From: Planctomycetota bacterium
GTDB lineage: Bacteria; Planctomycetota; Planctomycetia; Pirellulales; Pirellulaceae
Reading direction: 5' to 3'
Length of the DNA: 34,711 nucleotides
NCBI GenBank assembly: GCA_027622275.1
Contig: JAQBZB010000065.1
Span: forward strand, 1 to 34,711
The notes beneath the pieces were generated by a model. That model was given only the letters and a program-made list of their open reading frames with translations, was not told the origin of the DNA and did no database searches. The position numbers and the translations under genes are program-made. Below are positions 17,221-26,123 of this stretch, in pieces; the first letter of the stretch is position 1; each line of letters opens with the position of its first letter.

Positions 17221-17389
17221 CGGGATTATTCATCAGCCGCTTGGCGATAGCTAGCGGTTCTCGTGAACTTTGCTCGTGAACTTTGAGAGAACCGCACGCT
17301 ATCGCGTGGCGGCTGATTTGCACGGTGTTTTGTGCTAGATAGCCGTCACTCGTTTTACAAATGCAGCTTCATGAATACTCCGTGCTAAG
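17221..17389 (+). repeat. Dispersed palindromic element, family 2, copy 1
   Basis: Ends GGGATTATTCAT and the reverse complement ATGAATACTC act as terminal inverted repeats. Inside is a long hairpin built from CAGCCGCTTGGCGATAGC and GCTATCGCGTGGCGGCTG. A 12-bp duplication (CTCGTGAACTTT, twice) marks the loop. The other copy lies inverted at 31774-31955. Confidence 0.75.
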
Positions 17390-17512
17390 GGCCTTCGGCT
17401 CGCCAGGAACCTCGCCCTCACAACTGTGCCGCAAGAACTGCACAGATTGAAAAACTGAACCGCCCTGAGCTTTGGTGGTCGCCCCGTTGAGTCTCACGAC
17501 CGGTGACTCCCG

Positions 17513-18874
17513 TCACTTGGCGAGTTCCAGGCAGATCAGCTTTCCGCCTGACGACCCGTTGTCGCGGAAATAGAACTTACCACTGGATAGCGCGGGGAGC
17601 GATCGGGTGACGTTCGTGCTGATCTCAGCGGAGGCGAGTTCGCGGTAGGAGTCCGAATTGACTTCGGCGAGTCGCAATTTTCCTTCCACGTCAAGTAGCA
17701 CGAGTTGGTCGCCGACGAGAATCGTGTGCGCGACGCCGAAGCCCGGGACGGTCCATTTCACTTTGCCGGTCTTCGCTTCGAAGCAGCGCAGCACGCCGTT
17801 CCGATAGTCTTCGCGGCCGTGCGTTCCATACAGAAAGCCGTCGCGATAAACGCACGTCGAGTATTGGCTCGACATGACGTTGTCGTTCGCCCAGAGTTCC
17901 TTCACACCGTCGCCGTTGATCTGCGACAGATTGGCTCCGACTCCGTAGCTGGAGGAAACGAACAGGTAGTCGTCGAACACCAGCGGCGTGGCACCGTTGA
18001 CGGTCGTTCCGGGTCGGCCAAAGGGGAAGCGGAAACGCACCTTGCCGTTGCTGGGATCGATCGAGACGGCATTCAATCGTGTGACAAACACGGCATGCGT
18101 CTGCCCGCCGACCATCGCCAGAGTGGGAGACGAGTAGCTCGCCGCTTCGTCGGTCGCCTGCCACGCGGTCTGGCCCGTGTCGAGGTCAAAAGCCACGAAT
18201 CCCGCACCGCTTCCGCCGACGTTCACGATCAGTTTCCCTGCCGCCACGATGGGCGTGCTCCCCGCGCCGAAGTAACCTTCGTCGCCGCCGAAATCGCGGT
18301 ACGCTTCACGAGTCCAACGCTTTGCGCCATCGCTCAGGCTGACGCAGTGCAAATCACCCGCCGCTCCGAAGACGTAGACGCGATCGCCGTGGATCAAGGG
18401 AACGCAGCGCGGCCCGAAATCTGGATTGACCGTGCCGACATAGGTCGCCGGGAAGTCCGTCTTCCAAACCGATTTGCCCGTTGCGGCGTCCAGTGCTTCC
18501 ACGCGTTCGGCATCACGATCGCGATGAAACACGATGACTCGATTGCCAACGACCGCCGGCCCGGCAAAGCCTTGACCGACCGGGTAGCTCCACACTTGTT
18601 TCGGTCCCGATGCCGGCCACTTCGGAATGACGGGTTCGTCCTGCGCCTGACCGCTGCGAGACGGCCCAAGAATCTGAGGCCAATCGCCCGCTGAGCATTC
18701 TGATGAGGGAGCCAAGAGCAAGGCCAGGGAGAACAGAACCGGCGCAGCGGCGATGAGCCTTGTACGATGGCCTTCCAAGGCCGTCGAATCCGGCAGATCG
18801 ACGGCCTTGGAAGGCCATCGTACGACGTTGAATGAGCGTTCTGTGCTTCGTCGATCGAATCGAGCGGATGTCAT
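17513..18874 (-). CDS. Secreted PQQ-type beta-propeller repeat protein
   Basis: A 453-residue protein with a signal region (RLIAAAPVLFSLALLLAPSSECSA) followed at once by GDWPQILGPSRSGQ, the usual mature start of planctomycete PQQ-like (outer-membrane assembly BamB-like) proteins. Repeated blades carry ALDAATGKSVWKTDFP, SDGAKRWTREAY and FEAKTGKVKWTVPG. It is predicted to act in the periplasm; whether it binds PQQ is unknown. The start is uncertain: ATG 18874 places a 62-bp palindrome inside the coding region before the hydrophobic core, while a TTG within the palindrome would give a shorter n-region. A frame open to 18964 exists, but the extra residues look non-coding. Confidence 0.82.
   Translation of the reverse strand: MTSARFDRRSTERSFNVVRWPSKAVDLPDSTALEGHRTRLIAAAPVLFSLALLLAPSSECSAGDWPQILGPSRSGQAQDEPVIPKWPASGPKQVWSYPVGQGFAGPAVVGNRVIVFHRDRDAERVEALDAATGKSVWKTDFPATYVGTVNPDFGPRCVPLIHGDRVYVFGAAGDLHCVSLSDGAKRWTREAYRDFGGDEGYFGAGSTPIVAAGKLIVNVGGSGAGFVAFDLDTGQTAWQATDEAASYSSPTLAMVGGQTHAVFVTRLNAVSIDPSNGKVRFRFPFGRPGTTVNGATPLVFDDYLFVSSSYGVGANLSQINGDGVKELWANDNVMSSQYSTCVYRDGFLYGTHGREDYRNGVLRCFEAKTGKVKWTVPGFGVAHTILVGDQLVLLDVEGKLRLAEVNSDSYRELASAEISTNVTRSLPALSSGKFYFRDNGSSGGKLICLELAK
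18762..18823. repeat. Perfect 26-bp inverted repeat in the 5' end of the PQQ gene
   Basis: GTACGATGGCCTTCCAAGGC... (18762-18787) is perfectly repeated in inverse at 18798-18823, around a 10-base spacer. It covers the region between the upstream ATG and the signal-peptide core of the minus-strand gene and could hide its ribosome site in a hairpin. Confidence 0.9.
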
Positions 18875-19012
18875 GACAGGTTGCCTGGGTGGTGCGGGGG
18901 AAAACAGGTGGGCAAGGCCCCTACATTTCCCTGCGATTGGAGTACAATACCGCCCAAGCGTCAAGCTTGTCGTCTCACATCGCAGCCCTCTGTCGTATCA
19001 GCAGAAGTATTC

Positions 19013-20068
19013 GTGGCTCGTACATTCCGGCTTTGGCAGAAGAAACGCGGCGGTCGCCGAACAGGCTCCCAGCTGGCTGGGAGTGTGGGCGAAGCGGTCT
19101 TCTTTGGGATTCTGTTTCTTTTGGGTGCGCTTTCGTTGACGGCGGTGATTACGTCCCAGGTGATGAATCCGACACCTGATATCTATCAGCCTGGATTCGG
19201 TTTCTGGCTGATGGTGCTGGTGATGGCTTCCTTCGCTCTGATCGGAGGCATCGGCATTGTTCGGACTACGGTGCATGCCGGTACCTCCGCCGAACGCCGC
19301 TCGGCACTGGTGAAGCATGCCGCTGGAATGGACCTCATCAGCGAAGCGATGCCGACGTCGCTCGAGTTTCCGAATGTTCCGCGCGATGCCTACCTGACAA
19401 ACAGCCCCGGGGTCAAGCTGAAGTACCGTTTGCCGACCGAACAGGCTCCCATGTGGCGTCTTGGTCTTACGGCCTTGATCTTTCTGATGTCGACGGGAGT
19501 GGCGTCGGTGCTGATTGTGATTGTTGTCAAACAACACCTGGCCGGAACGCCGGATTGGTTCTTGACACTGTTTGCGGCACCCTTGATCGTCGCCAACCTG
19601 TGGGCGGTTCGCCATTTCTTCAGCGAACTCCGGAAACAGACCCGCTTTGGACCGACGTGCATTGAGATCAGCGATCACCCCTTGCGTCCGAGCAGTGAGT
19701 GTGAGATTTTTGTATCCCAGGCGGGCCGGTTGTCACTAACTTCGTTGGTGCTCTCGCTCCTATGCGAGGAAGAAGCGACGTACTCGCAAGGGACGGATAT
19801 CCGCACCGAAACGAAAGTTGTGTCACGGCAGGAAGTTCTTCGCGAGGAGTCGACCCGCATCGAAGATGGAACCCCGCTTGAATGTCATGGCACCCTACGC
19901 GTTCCAAGCCACGCCATGCATTCGATGCAATCGGGGCACAACGCCATCCGATGGAAGCTGGTGATCGAAGGAAAATCGGAGCGATCCGGCACCATGAAAC
20001 GGAGTTTTCCTGTTATCGTCTATCCCACCTCGCAACAGCACGCGAATGATGCCCATCACGGAAGATAG
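19013..20068 (+). CDS. Membrane protein with C-terminal arrestin-fold-like domain
   Basis: A 351-residue protein from GTG 19013. Four membrane segments are visible in two pairs: about 25-50 and 60-85 (FGFWLMVLVMASFALIGGIG), and about 150-175 (LTALIFLMSTGVASVLIVIV) and 185-205. Between the pairs lies a domain with LEFPNVPRDAYLTNSPGVKLKY. The C-terminal 130 residues resemble an arrestin-like beta-sandwich: a Leu-rich strand, CHGTLRVPSH, then HNAIRWKLVIEGK and FPVIVYP. The frame continues upstream to 18881 but those residues look non-coding. The gene overlaps the next by 23 bp. The arrestin similarity is my inference from pattern, not a search. Confidence 0.65.
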   Translation: MARTFRLWQKKRGGRRTGSQLAGSVGEAVFFGILFLLGALSLTAVITSQVMNPTPDIYQPGFGFWLMVLVMASFALIGGIGIVRTTVHAGTSAERRSALVKHAAGMDLISEAMPTSLEFPNVPRDAYLTNSPGVKLKYRLPTEQAPMWRLGLTALIFLMSTGVASVLIVIVVKQHLAGTPDWFLTLFAAPLIVANLWAVRHFFSELRKQTRFGPTCIEISDHPLRPSSECEIFVSQAGRLSLTSLVLSLLCEEEATYSQGTDIRTETKVVSRQEVLREESTRIEDGTPLECHGTLRVPSHAMHSMQSGHNAIRWKLVIEGKSERSGTMKRSFPVIVYPTSQQHANDAHHGR

Positions 20069-20537
20069 CCCAAGCGCCGGTCTCGCGACTTTCTCGAGAT
20101 CGCGTTTCAGCGGAACCTGGAAACCCGTTGGAAGTCTCATGGAACCGTTGCTCAGCCTACAGATCATCGAGCCGCGCCAGGTTTACCAGCCCGGAGACGA
20201 GTTGGCGTATGAGTGCCAGATCGATGCGGTCGAGGCCAACGAGATTCAGGCCGTGGAAACGTCCGTCCTGTGGTACACGGAAGGCAAGGGGGACGAAGAT
20301 CTCGGCGTCCATTATTTCAACCGTCGCGTCCCCAGCGATTGCGAGAACGGTGACCTCCGCCCCATGCACCGCTTCTCGACGTTCTTGCCCAACAGCCCGC
20401 TCAGTTACGCGGGCAAGATCGTCAAGGTCCGGTGGTGCGCGCGAGTGCGATTGTTCCTGAAGAAGGGCAAAGAACTCTATTTTGAACAGCCCTTCACGCT
20501 CGGCGCGGTCACGACCACGCGGGACGATCCATCGTGA
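20046..20537 (+). CDS. Arrestin-fold-like cytoplasmic protein
   Basis: A 163-residue soluble protein. The region LSLQIIEPRQVYQPGDELAY and the later HRFSTFLPNSPLSYAGKIVK plus VRWCARVRLFL give the arrestin/Vps26-like pattern (PGD turn, LP..P.SY.G, V.W.V). It is much shorter than eukaryotic arrestins, about one beta-sandwich. Starts at 20046/20049 overlap the upstream gene. ATG 20139 with GGAAG 8 nt upstream is a credible alternative that begins right at the domain. Its end overlaps the next gene by GTGA. Likely partner of the flanking membrane protein and ATPase. Confidence 0.62.
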   Translation: MMPITEDSPSAGLATFSRSRFSGTWKPVGSLMEPLLSLQIIEPRQVYQPGDELAYECQIDAVEANEIQAVETSVLWYTEGKGDEDLGVHYFNRRVPSDCENGDLRPMHRFSTFLPNSPLSYAGKIVKVRWCARVRLFLKKGKELYFEQPFTLGAVTTTRDDPS

Positions 20538-21145
20538 ACGGCAACTGTCGGCAGTTGTTTCCCGATCAGAATCCTTTCTCGACAGCTGCCGTCAAACCCG
20601 GCGCGATCGAGTTTCGTTTTTGCGGCGACAGCAACGCGTCGAGCCTCGTGACGACGCTGCAGAGGAATCGTTGGCACGGCGAAATCGTCGGGCCACACGG
20701 TTCGGGCAAGTCGACGTTGCTCCAGACGCTGCTTCCAGTGATCGAGGCCGCTGGTCGTGTGGTCCGCTATTACGTTGCCAAGCCGAACGAATCACAACTC
20801 CCCATTCCCGCGAACGAGCAAGCAACTTGGACCGCTTCAACGCAGGTTGTCGTCGAAGGCTACGAGCTGTTAACTCGACGCCAGCAAAAAATGTTTGACC
20901 GGGCGTGTCGCGAGAAGCAAGCCGGCTTGCTCGTCACTTGCCACAAGCCGCAAGGTTTGCCACCGCTGTTTCACACTTCTATCACCATCGAATTGGCAAT
21001 CTCGCTGGTGGAGCTGCTGCTGCCCGCGGCGTGCGATTTCATCACGCCCATCGATGTACGTGACAGCTTCTCTCGGCATGGCCAAAACCTCCGCGAATTG
21101 CTGTTCGAGATGTACGACCTGTACGAGCAGCGCCGCCCCCAATAA
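20534..21145 (+). CDS. P-loop ATPase, third gene of the arrestin-like cassette
   Basis: A 203-residue protein with a strong Walker A motif GPHGSGKST (about residues 53-61). A Walker-B-like strand TQVVVEGYELL follows, with Glu where Asp is usual, then LLVTCHKPQGLPPLF, a sensor-like strand. No ABC signature (LSGGQ) is present, so it is not a transport ATPase of the standard kind. GTG 20534 overlaps the previous TGA (GTGA), which implies translational coupling. The cassette of two arrestin-like proteins and an ATPase may regulate membrane protein sorting or assembly; function unknown. Confidence 0.72.
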   Translation: MNGNCRQLFPDQNPFSTAAVKPGAIEFRFCGDSNASSLVTTLQRNRWHGEIVGPHGSGKSTLLQTLLPVIEAAGRVVRYYVAKPNESQLPIPANEQATWTASTQVVVEGYELLTRRQQKMFDRACREKQAGLLVTCHKPQGLPPLFHTSITIELAISLVELLLPAACDFITPIDVRDSFSRHGQNLRELLFEMYDLYEQRRPQ

Positions 21146-21283
21146 TCGCTGCGGCCGTTGTGAATTCGTCCCTCCCGCCCCGTAACCGTAATCTAAGTTT
21201 GAGCAGAGGGTCTGTTCGAACGCAGGGATTCGTGCCTCGTTCGATCAGGCGAAAGAACTGTCCAAAAGCGACTTCGCGAATTC

Positions 21284-21344
21284 GGGAGGGCGAAGCTCCC
21301 GCTGAGCCATACGGCGAAAGGCTCGGCGGGAGCCTCGCCCTCCC
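21284..21344. repeat. Dispersed palindromic element, family 1, copy D (core)
   Basis: GGGAGGGCGAAGCTCCCGCT, GAGCCATACGGCGAAAGGCTC, then GCGGGAGCCTCGCCCTCCC form the same hairpin as the other family 1 copies. The flanks are diverged. It fills most of the spacer between the ATPase and the next gene. Confidence 0.8.
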
Positions 21345-21411
21345 TGGAAACGGGAAACCGTCATTGGACACGCCCTAAGAATCGTCACAACCGGGAATAC
21401 CGGAGCGGAAG

Positions 21412-22317
21412 ATGGATCCAAAACAGATGTTTCCAAAACACGGCGTCAGGTGGCTTGCCACACTTGCCCTCGCCGCAACAACGCTACTGATCGACGCTGA
21501 TACGGCGCGAGCCGACGCCTGGAGTTGGTTGAATGGTTGCAGTTGCAGTAATCAACCACCTGCAACAGGCTGGGTCGAAGCCCAACCTGTCTCGTGCTTG
21601 ACTCGTCCATTCTGGATGCGGCCGACGCCTCCCTACAATTCGTCATGGGCGCGCGTTCCGGTAACGAATTATCGACCTTTGATCGCGAATGATCCTCTTT
21701 CGGGAGTTAGCGTCACGTCGCTGCAGCCGTGTCACACGTACGAATGGCAGATGCGACGCACGGCGGGCTGCTCGCTGTGGCAAGACTTGGTCGATTGGTG
21801 GCGGTCGCGTCACTGTTGCATCGGTGCGCCGTTGCCGTCACCCGCCATATCGGCTTGCACTCCCGCGAGCGAATGGGTTGTCGGATCTGCCGAACCCGAA
21901 GCGTCGCCGTACTACGCGCCCTCGACCAACTCGCGAGTAGTTCCCGTCCCTCCGAATCTGTCACCATCGCCTCCGGCTCCGGCAGATCGTCGCCCGCAAC
22001 TTGATCCAGTGCAGCCGCGAACCAGTGGCGACGGATCCGCCTCGCGGTTGTCGCCTCTCGACACGGAGATATTCGTCCGAACTTTCGTCGATTCGGACAC
22101 GTCACTCGAACTCGTGCCACCGCAAGTCAATTCTGGTGTGCCAGATACGAATGCGGATATCAGCGACGACCTCGAACACGTGCCACGGCCGCTCGACGCC
22201 AAGCCCGACGAGACGACGGCATCGTTGCGTGAGGCGTCGCCCGAGTTGATTCCCGTTGGCTGGTCGATCCCGACCAACGACATTTGGGACGACACGGGCT
22301 GGCGCTCCGAACAGTAG
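21412..22317 (+). CDS. Secreted Cys- and Pro-rich protein of unknown function
   Basis: A 301-residue protein with a signal peptide ending near DTARADA. The first 150 mature residues are rich in Cys and Trp (WSWLNGCSCSNQPP, CHTYEWQMRRTAGCSLWQDL, RHCCIG) and so are probably disulfide-bonded. The C-terminal half is Pro/Ser/Asp-rich and likely disordered. ATG 21412 follows GCGGAAG about 6 nt upstream. Planctomycete-type secreted protein; no family recognised. Confidence 0.68.
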   Translation: MDPKQMFPKHGVRWLATLALAATTLLIDADTARADAWSWLNGCSCSNQPPATGWVEAQPVSCLTRPFWMRPTPPYNSSWARVPVTNYRPLIANDPLSGVSVTSLQPCHTYEWQMRRTAGCSLWQDLVDWWRSRHCCIGAPLPSPAISACTPASEWVVGSAEPEASPYYAPSTNSRVVPVPPNLSPSPPAPADRRPQLDPVQPRTSGDGSASRLSPLDTEIFVRTFVDSDTSLELVPPQVNSGVPDTNADISDDLEHVPRPLDAKPDETTASLREASPELIPVGWSIPTNDIWDDTGWRSEQ

Positions 22318-22429
22318 CATCGCTTGGCTGATGATCCGCCTCGACACTCTGGTCGGGCGACGGCGCTTGCGATAGACTCAGCGGTCCAGACCAACGACCG
22401 CCCTTGGCTCCTCTCGGAAGGTGAAAACC

Positions 22430-23914
22430 GTGCGAAATCACTTGCTTGCACTGCTGCTTGGCCTCGTTGTGTTCTCGCTTACGAATTCCGCGGGTGCCGA
22501 GGAACTCGCGGGTACTCGTCCCAACATCATCCTGGTGATGACGGACGATCAAGGGATGGGCGATCTGTCGTGCATGGGGAACGAGGTCTTGAAGACGCCG
22601 CACCTCGACAGGTTTTATGCGATATCGACGCGCTTCATCGAGTTTCACGTCAGCCCTACGTGTGCTCCGACCCGCTCGGCGATGATGAGCGGGCGGCACG
22701 AGTTTCGTAACGGCGTCACGCATACGATCAAGGAACGCGAGCGGATGGCGCTCAGCACGACGACCTTCCCGCAACTGCTGCAACAGGTCGGCTATCAGAC
22801 GGGCATCTTCGGCAAATGGCACCTCGGCGACGAAGACGAATATCAACCCTACAACCGCGGCTTCAGCGAGGTCTTCATTCACGGTGCCGGTGGGATCGGC
22901 CAGTCGTACGAAGGAAGTTGCGCCGATTTCCCTCCGAATCTCACCAACAAGTATTTCGATATCGTGGCGCTGCACAACGACACGATTAAGCAGACGAAGG
23001 GTTTCTGTACTGACGTCTTTTTCCAAGCCGCTCTGGGCTGGATCAAGCAACAACTGGCGGCCGAACAACCGTTCTTCGCCTACCTCCCGACGAACGCGCC
23101 GCACGGTCCGATGATCGCTCCCGAAAAGTACAGGAAGCGATTTCTCGACCTTGGCTACGACGAAGACACGGCCGGACGATATGGGATGATCGAGAACATC
23201 GACGACAACTTTGGGCGGTTGGTCCAGAAACTCGACGAGTGGAAGGCCTGGGACAACACGCTCGTGATCTTCATGACCGACAACGGCCAAGCCGGTTCTC
23301 GCGCGAAGCTGAACGGCAAACCGGTTCGGCTGCACACCGCCGGGTTTAAGACAGGAAAGGGCTCGCCGTACGAAGGCGGAACGCACGTGCCCGCGTTTTG
23401 GCGTTGGAAGGGTCGGCTGGGAGAAGGCGTCGACGTCCCGGCGCTGACTGCACACATCGACCTCTTCAAAACATTCTGCCAACTCGCCGGTGCCGAGATC
23501 CCGAGCGACATCCAAAAGATCGCTGGCCGCTCGCTGCTGCCCTTGCTAGAGAAGCCGGACGCCCGGTGGAAAGATCGCGAACTGTTCGTGCATGTAGGAC
23601 GCTGGGAGAAAGGTGCCGACCCCAACGATAGCAAGTTCAAGAACTGCGCCGTGCGAACCACCCGCTGGAGATTTGTCAACAACAAGGAACTGTACGATAT
23701 TTCCGCCGATCCGTACGAAGCGACAGACGTGTCGGCCGACCATCCCGAAGTCATCGCGAAGCTTCGCAAAACCTACGATGCGTGGTGGGCCGAGACCGTT
23801 CCTTTGATGGTCAACGAGGACGCTCCCTACGCTCCGCATCAGCCTCAAGCCGTCCGCTACGAGAAACAGCTGGCCGAACGCGGCATCCCCGCTTGGACGC
23901 CGCCAAAGCTTTAA
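22430..23914 (+). CDS. Secreted sulfatase (arylsulfatase family)
   Basis: A 494-residue enzyme that hydrolyses sulfate esters after conversion of an active-site Cys to formylglycine. A signal peptide (HLLALLLGLVVFSLTNSAGA) is followed by PNIILVMTDDQGMGDL (metal site), CAPTR with the modified Cys at about residue 78, and the IFGKWHLGD and FMTDNGQ motifs. All core residues are present. I prefer GTG 22430 over GTG 22421 because GGAAGG lies 8 nt before it. The SUMF-like protein at 29109 is exported and lacks one of the classical Cys pair, so it is probably not its activator. Confidence 0.93.
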   Translation: MRNHLLALLLGLVVFSLTNSAGAEELAGTRPNIILVMTDDQGMGDLSCMGNEVLKTPHLDRFYAISTRFIEFHVSPTCAPTRSAMMSGRHEFRNGVTHTIKERERMALSTTTFPQLLQQVGYQTGIFGKWHLGDEDEYQPYNRGFSEVFIHGAGGIGQSYEGSCADFPPNLTNKYFDIVALHNDTIKQTKGFCTDVFFQAALGWIKQQLAAEQPFFAYLPTNAPHGPMIAPEKYRKRFLDLGYDEDTAGRYGMIENIDDNFGRLVQKLDEWKAWDNTLVIFMTDNGQAGSRAKLNGKPVRLHTAGFKTGKGSPYEGGTHVPAFWRWKGRLGEGVDVPALTAHIDLFKTFCQLAGAEIPSDIQKIAGRSLLPLLEKPDARWKDRELFVHVGRWEKGADPNDSKFKNCAVRTTRWRFVNNKELYDISADPYEATDVSADHPEVIAKLRKTYDAWWAETVPLMVNEDAPYAPHQPQAVRYEKQLAERGIPAWTPPKL

Positions 23915-24069
23915 TGGTCGGGTGAAGCATTCCGGTTGCATTTCGCAATTTCGGTCCACGAGACCAGCCCACAAGCAACGATCGATCGTCACGCCGTCGA
24001 CGAGCGATTCCTCCAGCGCGGGAGCTATACCTTGCACGGTGCCGGATGAGACAAAAAGATGATGCAGCC

Positions 24070-24270
24070 CTACCGATCTTTTGGGGTACGCCGGGCGGCG
24101 AGGGCGCGACGTACAGCTCGCAGGCGAGCGCGACGTTTGATATCGCTCGGCTTTTCGTAGAATTGCCGACTTCGCATTTCTTTCTTTAAGCCACTCCGTT
24201 CCACGAGCTTGCGGAAGCGGCGGACTGCCTCTTGAATCGATTCGCGGTCGCGAACATGCATGACAACCAT
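24070..24270 (-). CDS. rpsU: 30S ribosomal protein S21
   Basis: A 66-residue basic protein matching bS21: [20 protein letters not shown] and [20 protein letters not shown]. It sits on the small subunit platform near the anti-Shine-Dalgarno region and aids initiation. GAGGAG lies 5-6 nt before the ATG, the strongest ribosome site in the window. It is monocistronic, and divergent from the radical SAM gene. Confidence 0.95.
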   Translation of the reverse strand: MVVMHVRDRESIQEAVRRFRKLVERSGLKKEMRSRQFYEKPSDIKRRARLRAVRRALAARRTPKDR

Positions 24271-24653
24271 TAGTTCTCCTCAGGCATAGGTCGGGGACGA
24301 TTCACTCACACTAGACGAAAATGCCGTCAACGGATAGGACGGTTCGTCGGCACTACGGTTCGTCGGCACCACCGCCCCGGTCCCGAATGGCCTGGACTTA
24401 AGCGGTTTGTGCTGTAATTCTTATTTCGTTCCTAACATCGCAGGAAGAGGGGGGTGACTTGCGTCGTGGATGACGGCGGGTGACAATTTCATCGGTCGAG
24501 AGCGGCTTGGGATGCGGTCGCCAAACCGTCGGCTGGCAACGGATCCCTGCAATGTTATCGGAAAAGACGCTGTCACGTTTCAGCGTTAAGTGATTTAGAG
24601 TTAGAATATCAGTCGACAAGTGATAGACAGGGTTTCCACATCAGGACCACGTC
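24271..24653. other. Intergenic region between divergent rpsU and radical SAM genes
   Basis: No gene seen. It should hold promoters in both directions. Two 16-bp tandem copies of ACGGTTCGTCGGCAC(T/C) occur at 24339-24370. A possible -10 (TAGAAT, 24602-24607) lies about 45 bp before the radical SAM start, with only a weak -35. Confidence 0.4.
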
Positions 24654-26123
24654 ATGAAGTTACAGTCACCGGGTTCCGTGCTTCTCATATCCTGCTACGA
24701 GCTGGGCCATCAGCCGCTCGGCATTGCCTTGCCGATTGGATTTCTCCGGCGGGCGGGATTCGAACCGGACGCGATGGACATTGCCGTCGAGGACTTCGAC
24801 GCCGCGAAAGCTGCCCAGGCTGACTTCGTTGGAATTTGCGTTCCCATGCACACGGCCCTGCGATTGGGAGTCCGCGTCGCCCAGCGGGTTCGCGAACTCA
24901 ATCCTGACTGCCACATTTGTTTTTATGGTATCTATGCGTCATTGAATTCCGAATACCTGCTGGATCATGGTGCCGATTCGTGTATTGGCGGTGAATACGA
25001 ACAGCCCTTGGTTGCTTTAGTCGAGTCGATCGCAGCGGGCACGACCGGCGACGTCGAAGGCGTGGCTCGGCGCGGCAAAGCCGCGTTGCCGGTATTGCAG
25101 AAGCTCTCGTTCGCGATTCCGGAGCGGAACGCGCTCCCTTCGCTCGACAAGTACGCGCACCTCGAACACGAAGGCAGTTCTCGAACGGCCGGTTATGTCG
25201 AAGCCAGTCGCGGCTGCTTGCATCTGTGTACGCACTGTCCGATTCCACCGGTGTATGGCGGGCGCTTCTTCATCGTGCCGCAGGAAGTTGTCTTGGAAGA
25301 CATCCGCCGACAAGTCCAGGCTGGCGCGACACACATCTCGTTCGGAGATCCGGATTTCCTGAACGGCCCCAAGCATTCGCTGCGCATCGTGCGGGCGATG
25401 CACGACGAGTTCCCGTCGCTGACCTACGACTTTACCGCCAAGGTCGAACATCTGCTGAACCGCGGCGAGGATATGCCCGAGTTCGCAGCAGCCGGCTGCT
25501 TGTTCATCATCACGGCGGTCGAATCATTGAGCGATCGGGTACTCACGATTCTCGACAAGCAACACACGCGCGAAGACGTCGTCAACGCCATCAAGTATGT
25601 CCGCGACGCCGGCATCGCGCCGCGTCCGACCTGGGTGACCTTCACGCCCTGGACCACGCTCGAAGACTTCTTGGAAGTGCTGGAGTTTATCGAAGAGAAC
25701 GGGATGATCGACAACATTGATCCCGTGCAATACTCGGTCCGCCTGCTGATTCCTCCCGGCTCTTGGCTGGCCGATCACGAGGAGACACTGCCGCATCGCG
25801 GGCCGTTGGATGAAGCGGCGTTCACCTACCGCTGGACCCATCCCGATCCGCGCATGGATCAACTGCAAAAAGATGTGGCACGGCTGGTCGAGCAGGATGC
25901 CCAAGCGGAAGAGGATACAGCCGCGACTTTTTATCGCATCAAGGACTTGGCCTACGGCAGGCAGCCTGTCGAACTGGCCTGTTCGCTGCCAGCGGATCGC
26001 CAGCGGGCTCCGCGGATGTCCGAATCGTGGTTCTGCTGAGCGGAGCCGACCGAGGGTCAGTTAGACCCTCTTAACAAGCTCGCTGGCGCTGCGGTGGGAC
26101 GCGACTCGCAAACGGGATTCTAA
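24654..26123 (+). CDS. B12-binding-type radical SAM selenoprotein with C-U-A-E-P tail (TGA at 26037 read as Sec)
   Basis: A 489-residue protein if TGA 26037-26039 is Sec (residue 462); conventional calling stops at 461. The N-terminal 130 residues look like a cobalamin-binding Rossmann domain. The radical SAM cluster motif is GCLHLCTHC (Cys 188, 192, 195). The tail reads WFC-U-AEP, matching what I know as the CUAEP/CCAEP-tail radical SAM (seleno)protein family. After it come 24 more residues and TAA, immediately before the next ATG (26124). A SECIS-like hairpin lies at 26052-26070. It probably catalyses a radical modification, substrate unknown, and heads the selenoprotein array with the DUF169 gene. 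Confidence 0.9.
26043..26081 (+). promoter_or_regulatory. Candidate bacterial SECIS of the radical SAM gene
   Basis: GAGGGTC (26052-26058), loop AGTTA, GACCCTC (26064-26070): a perfect 7-bp stem whose pentaloop has G at position 2. The loop starts 20 nt after the TGA. An outer pair GAGC/GCTC (26043-26046, 26078-26081) extends it past an internal loop. This fits the spacing and loop rule of bacterial SECIS models. Confidence 0.7.

Noticed and set aside
17705-18694. Plus-strand frame of 329 codons opposite the PQQ protein
   Set aside because: Shadow frame of a clearly conserved propeller gene.
18881-19012. N-terminal extension of the membrane arrestin-like protein
   Set aside because: Residues look non-coding (Cys/Trp/Pro-rich, no hydrophobic start) and the GTG at 19013 begins the natural protein.
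22160-23515. A long minus-strand frame of 451 codons
   Set aside because: Antisense to the secreted Cys-rich protein and the sulfatase; no recognisable domain.
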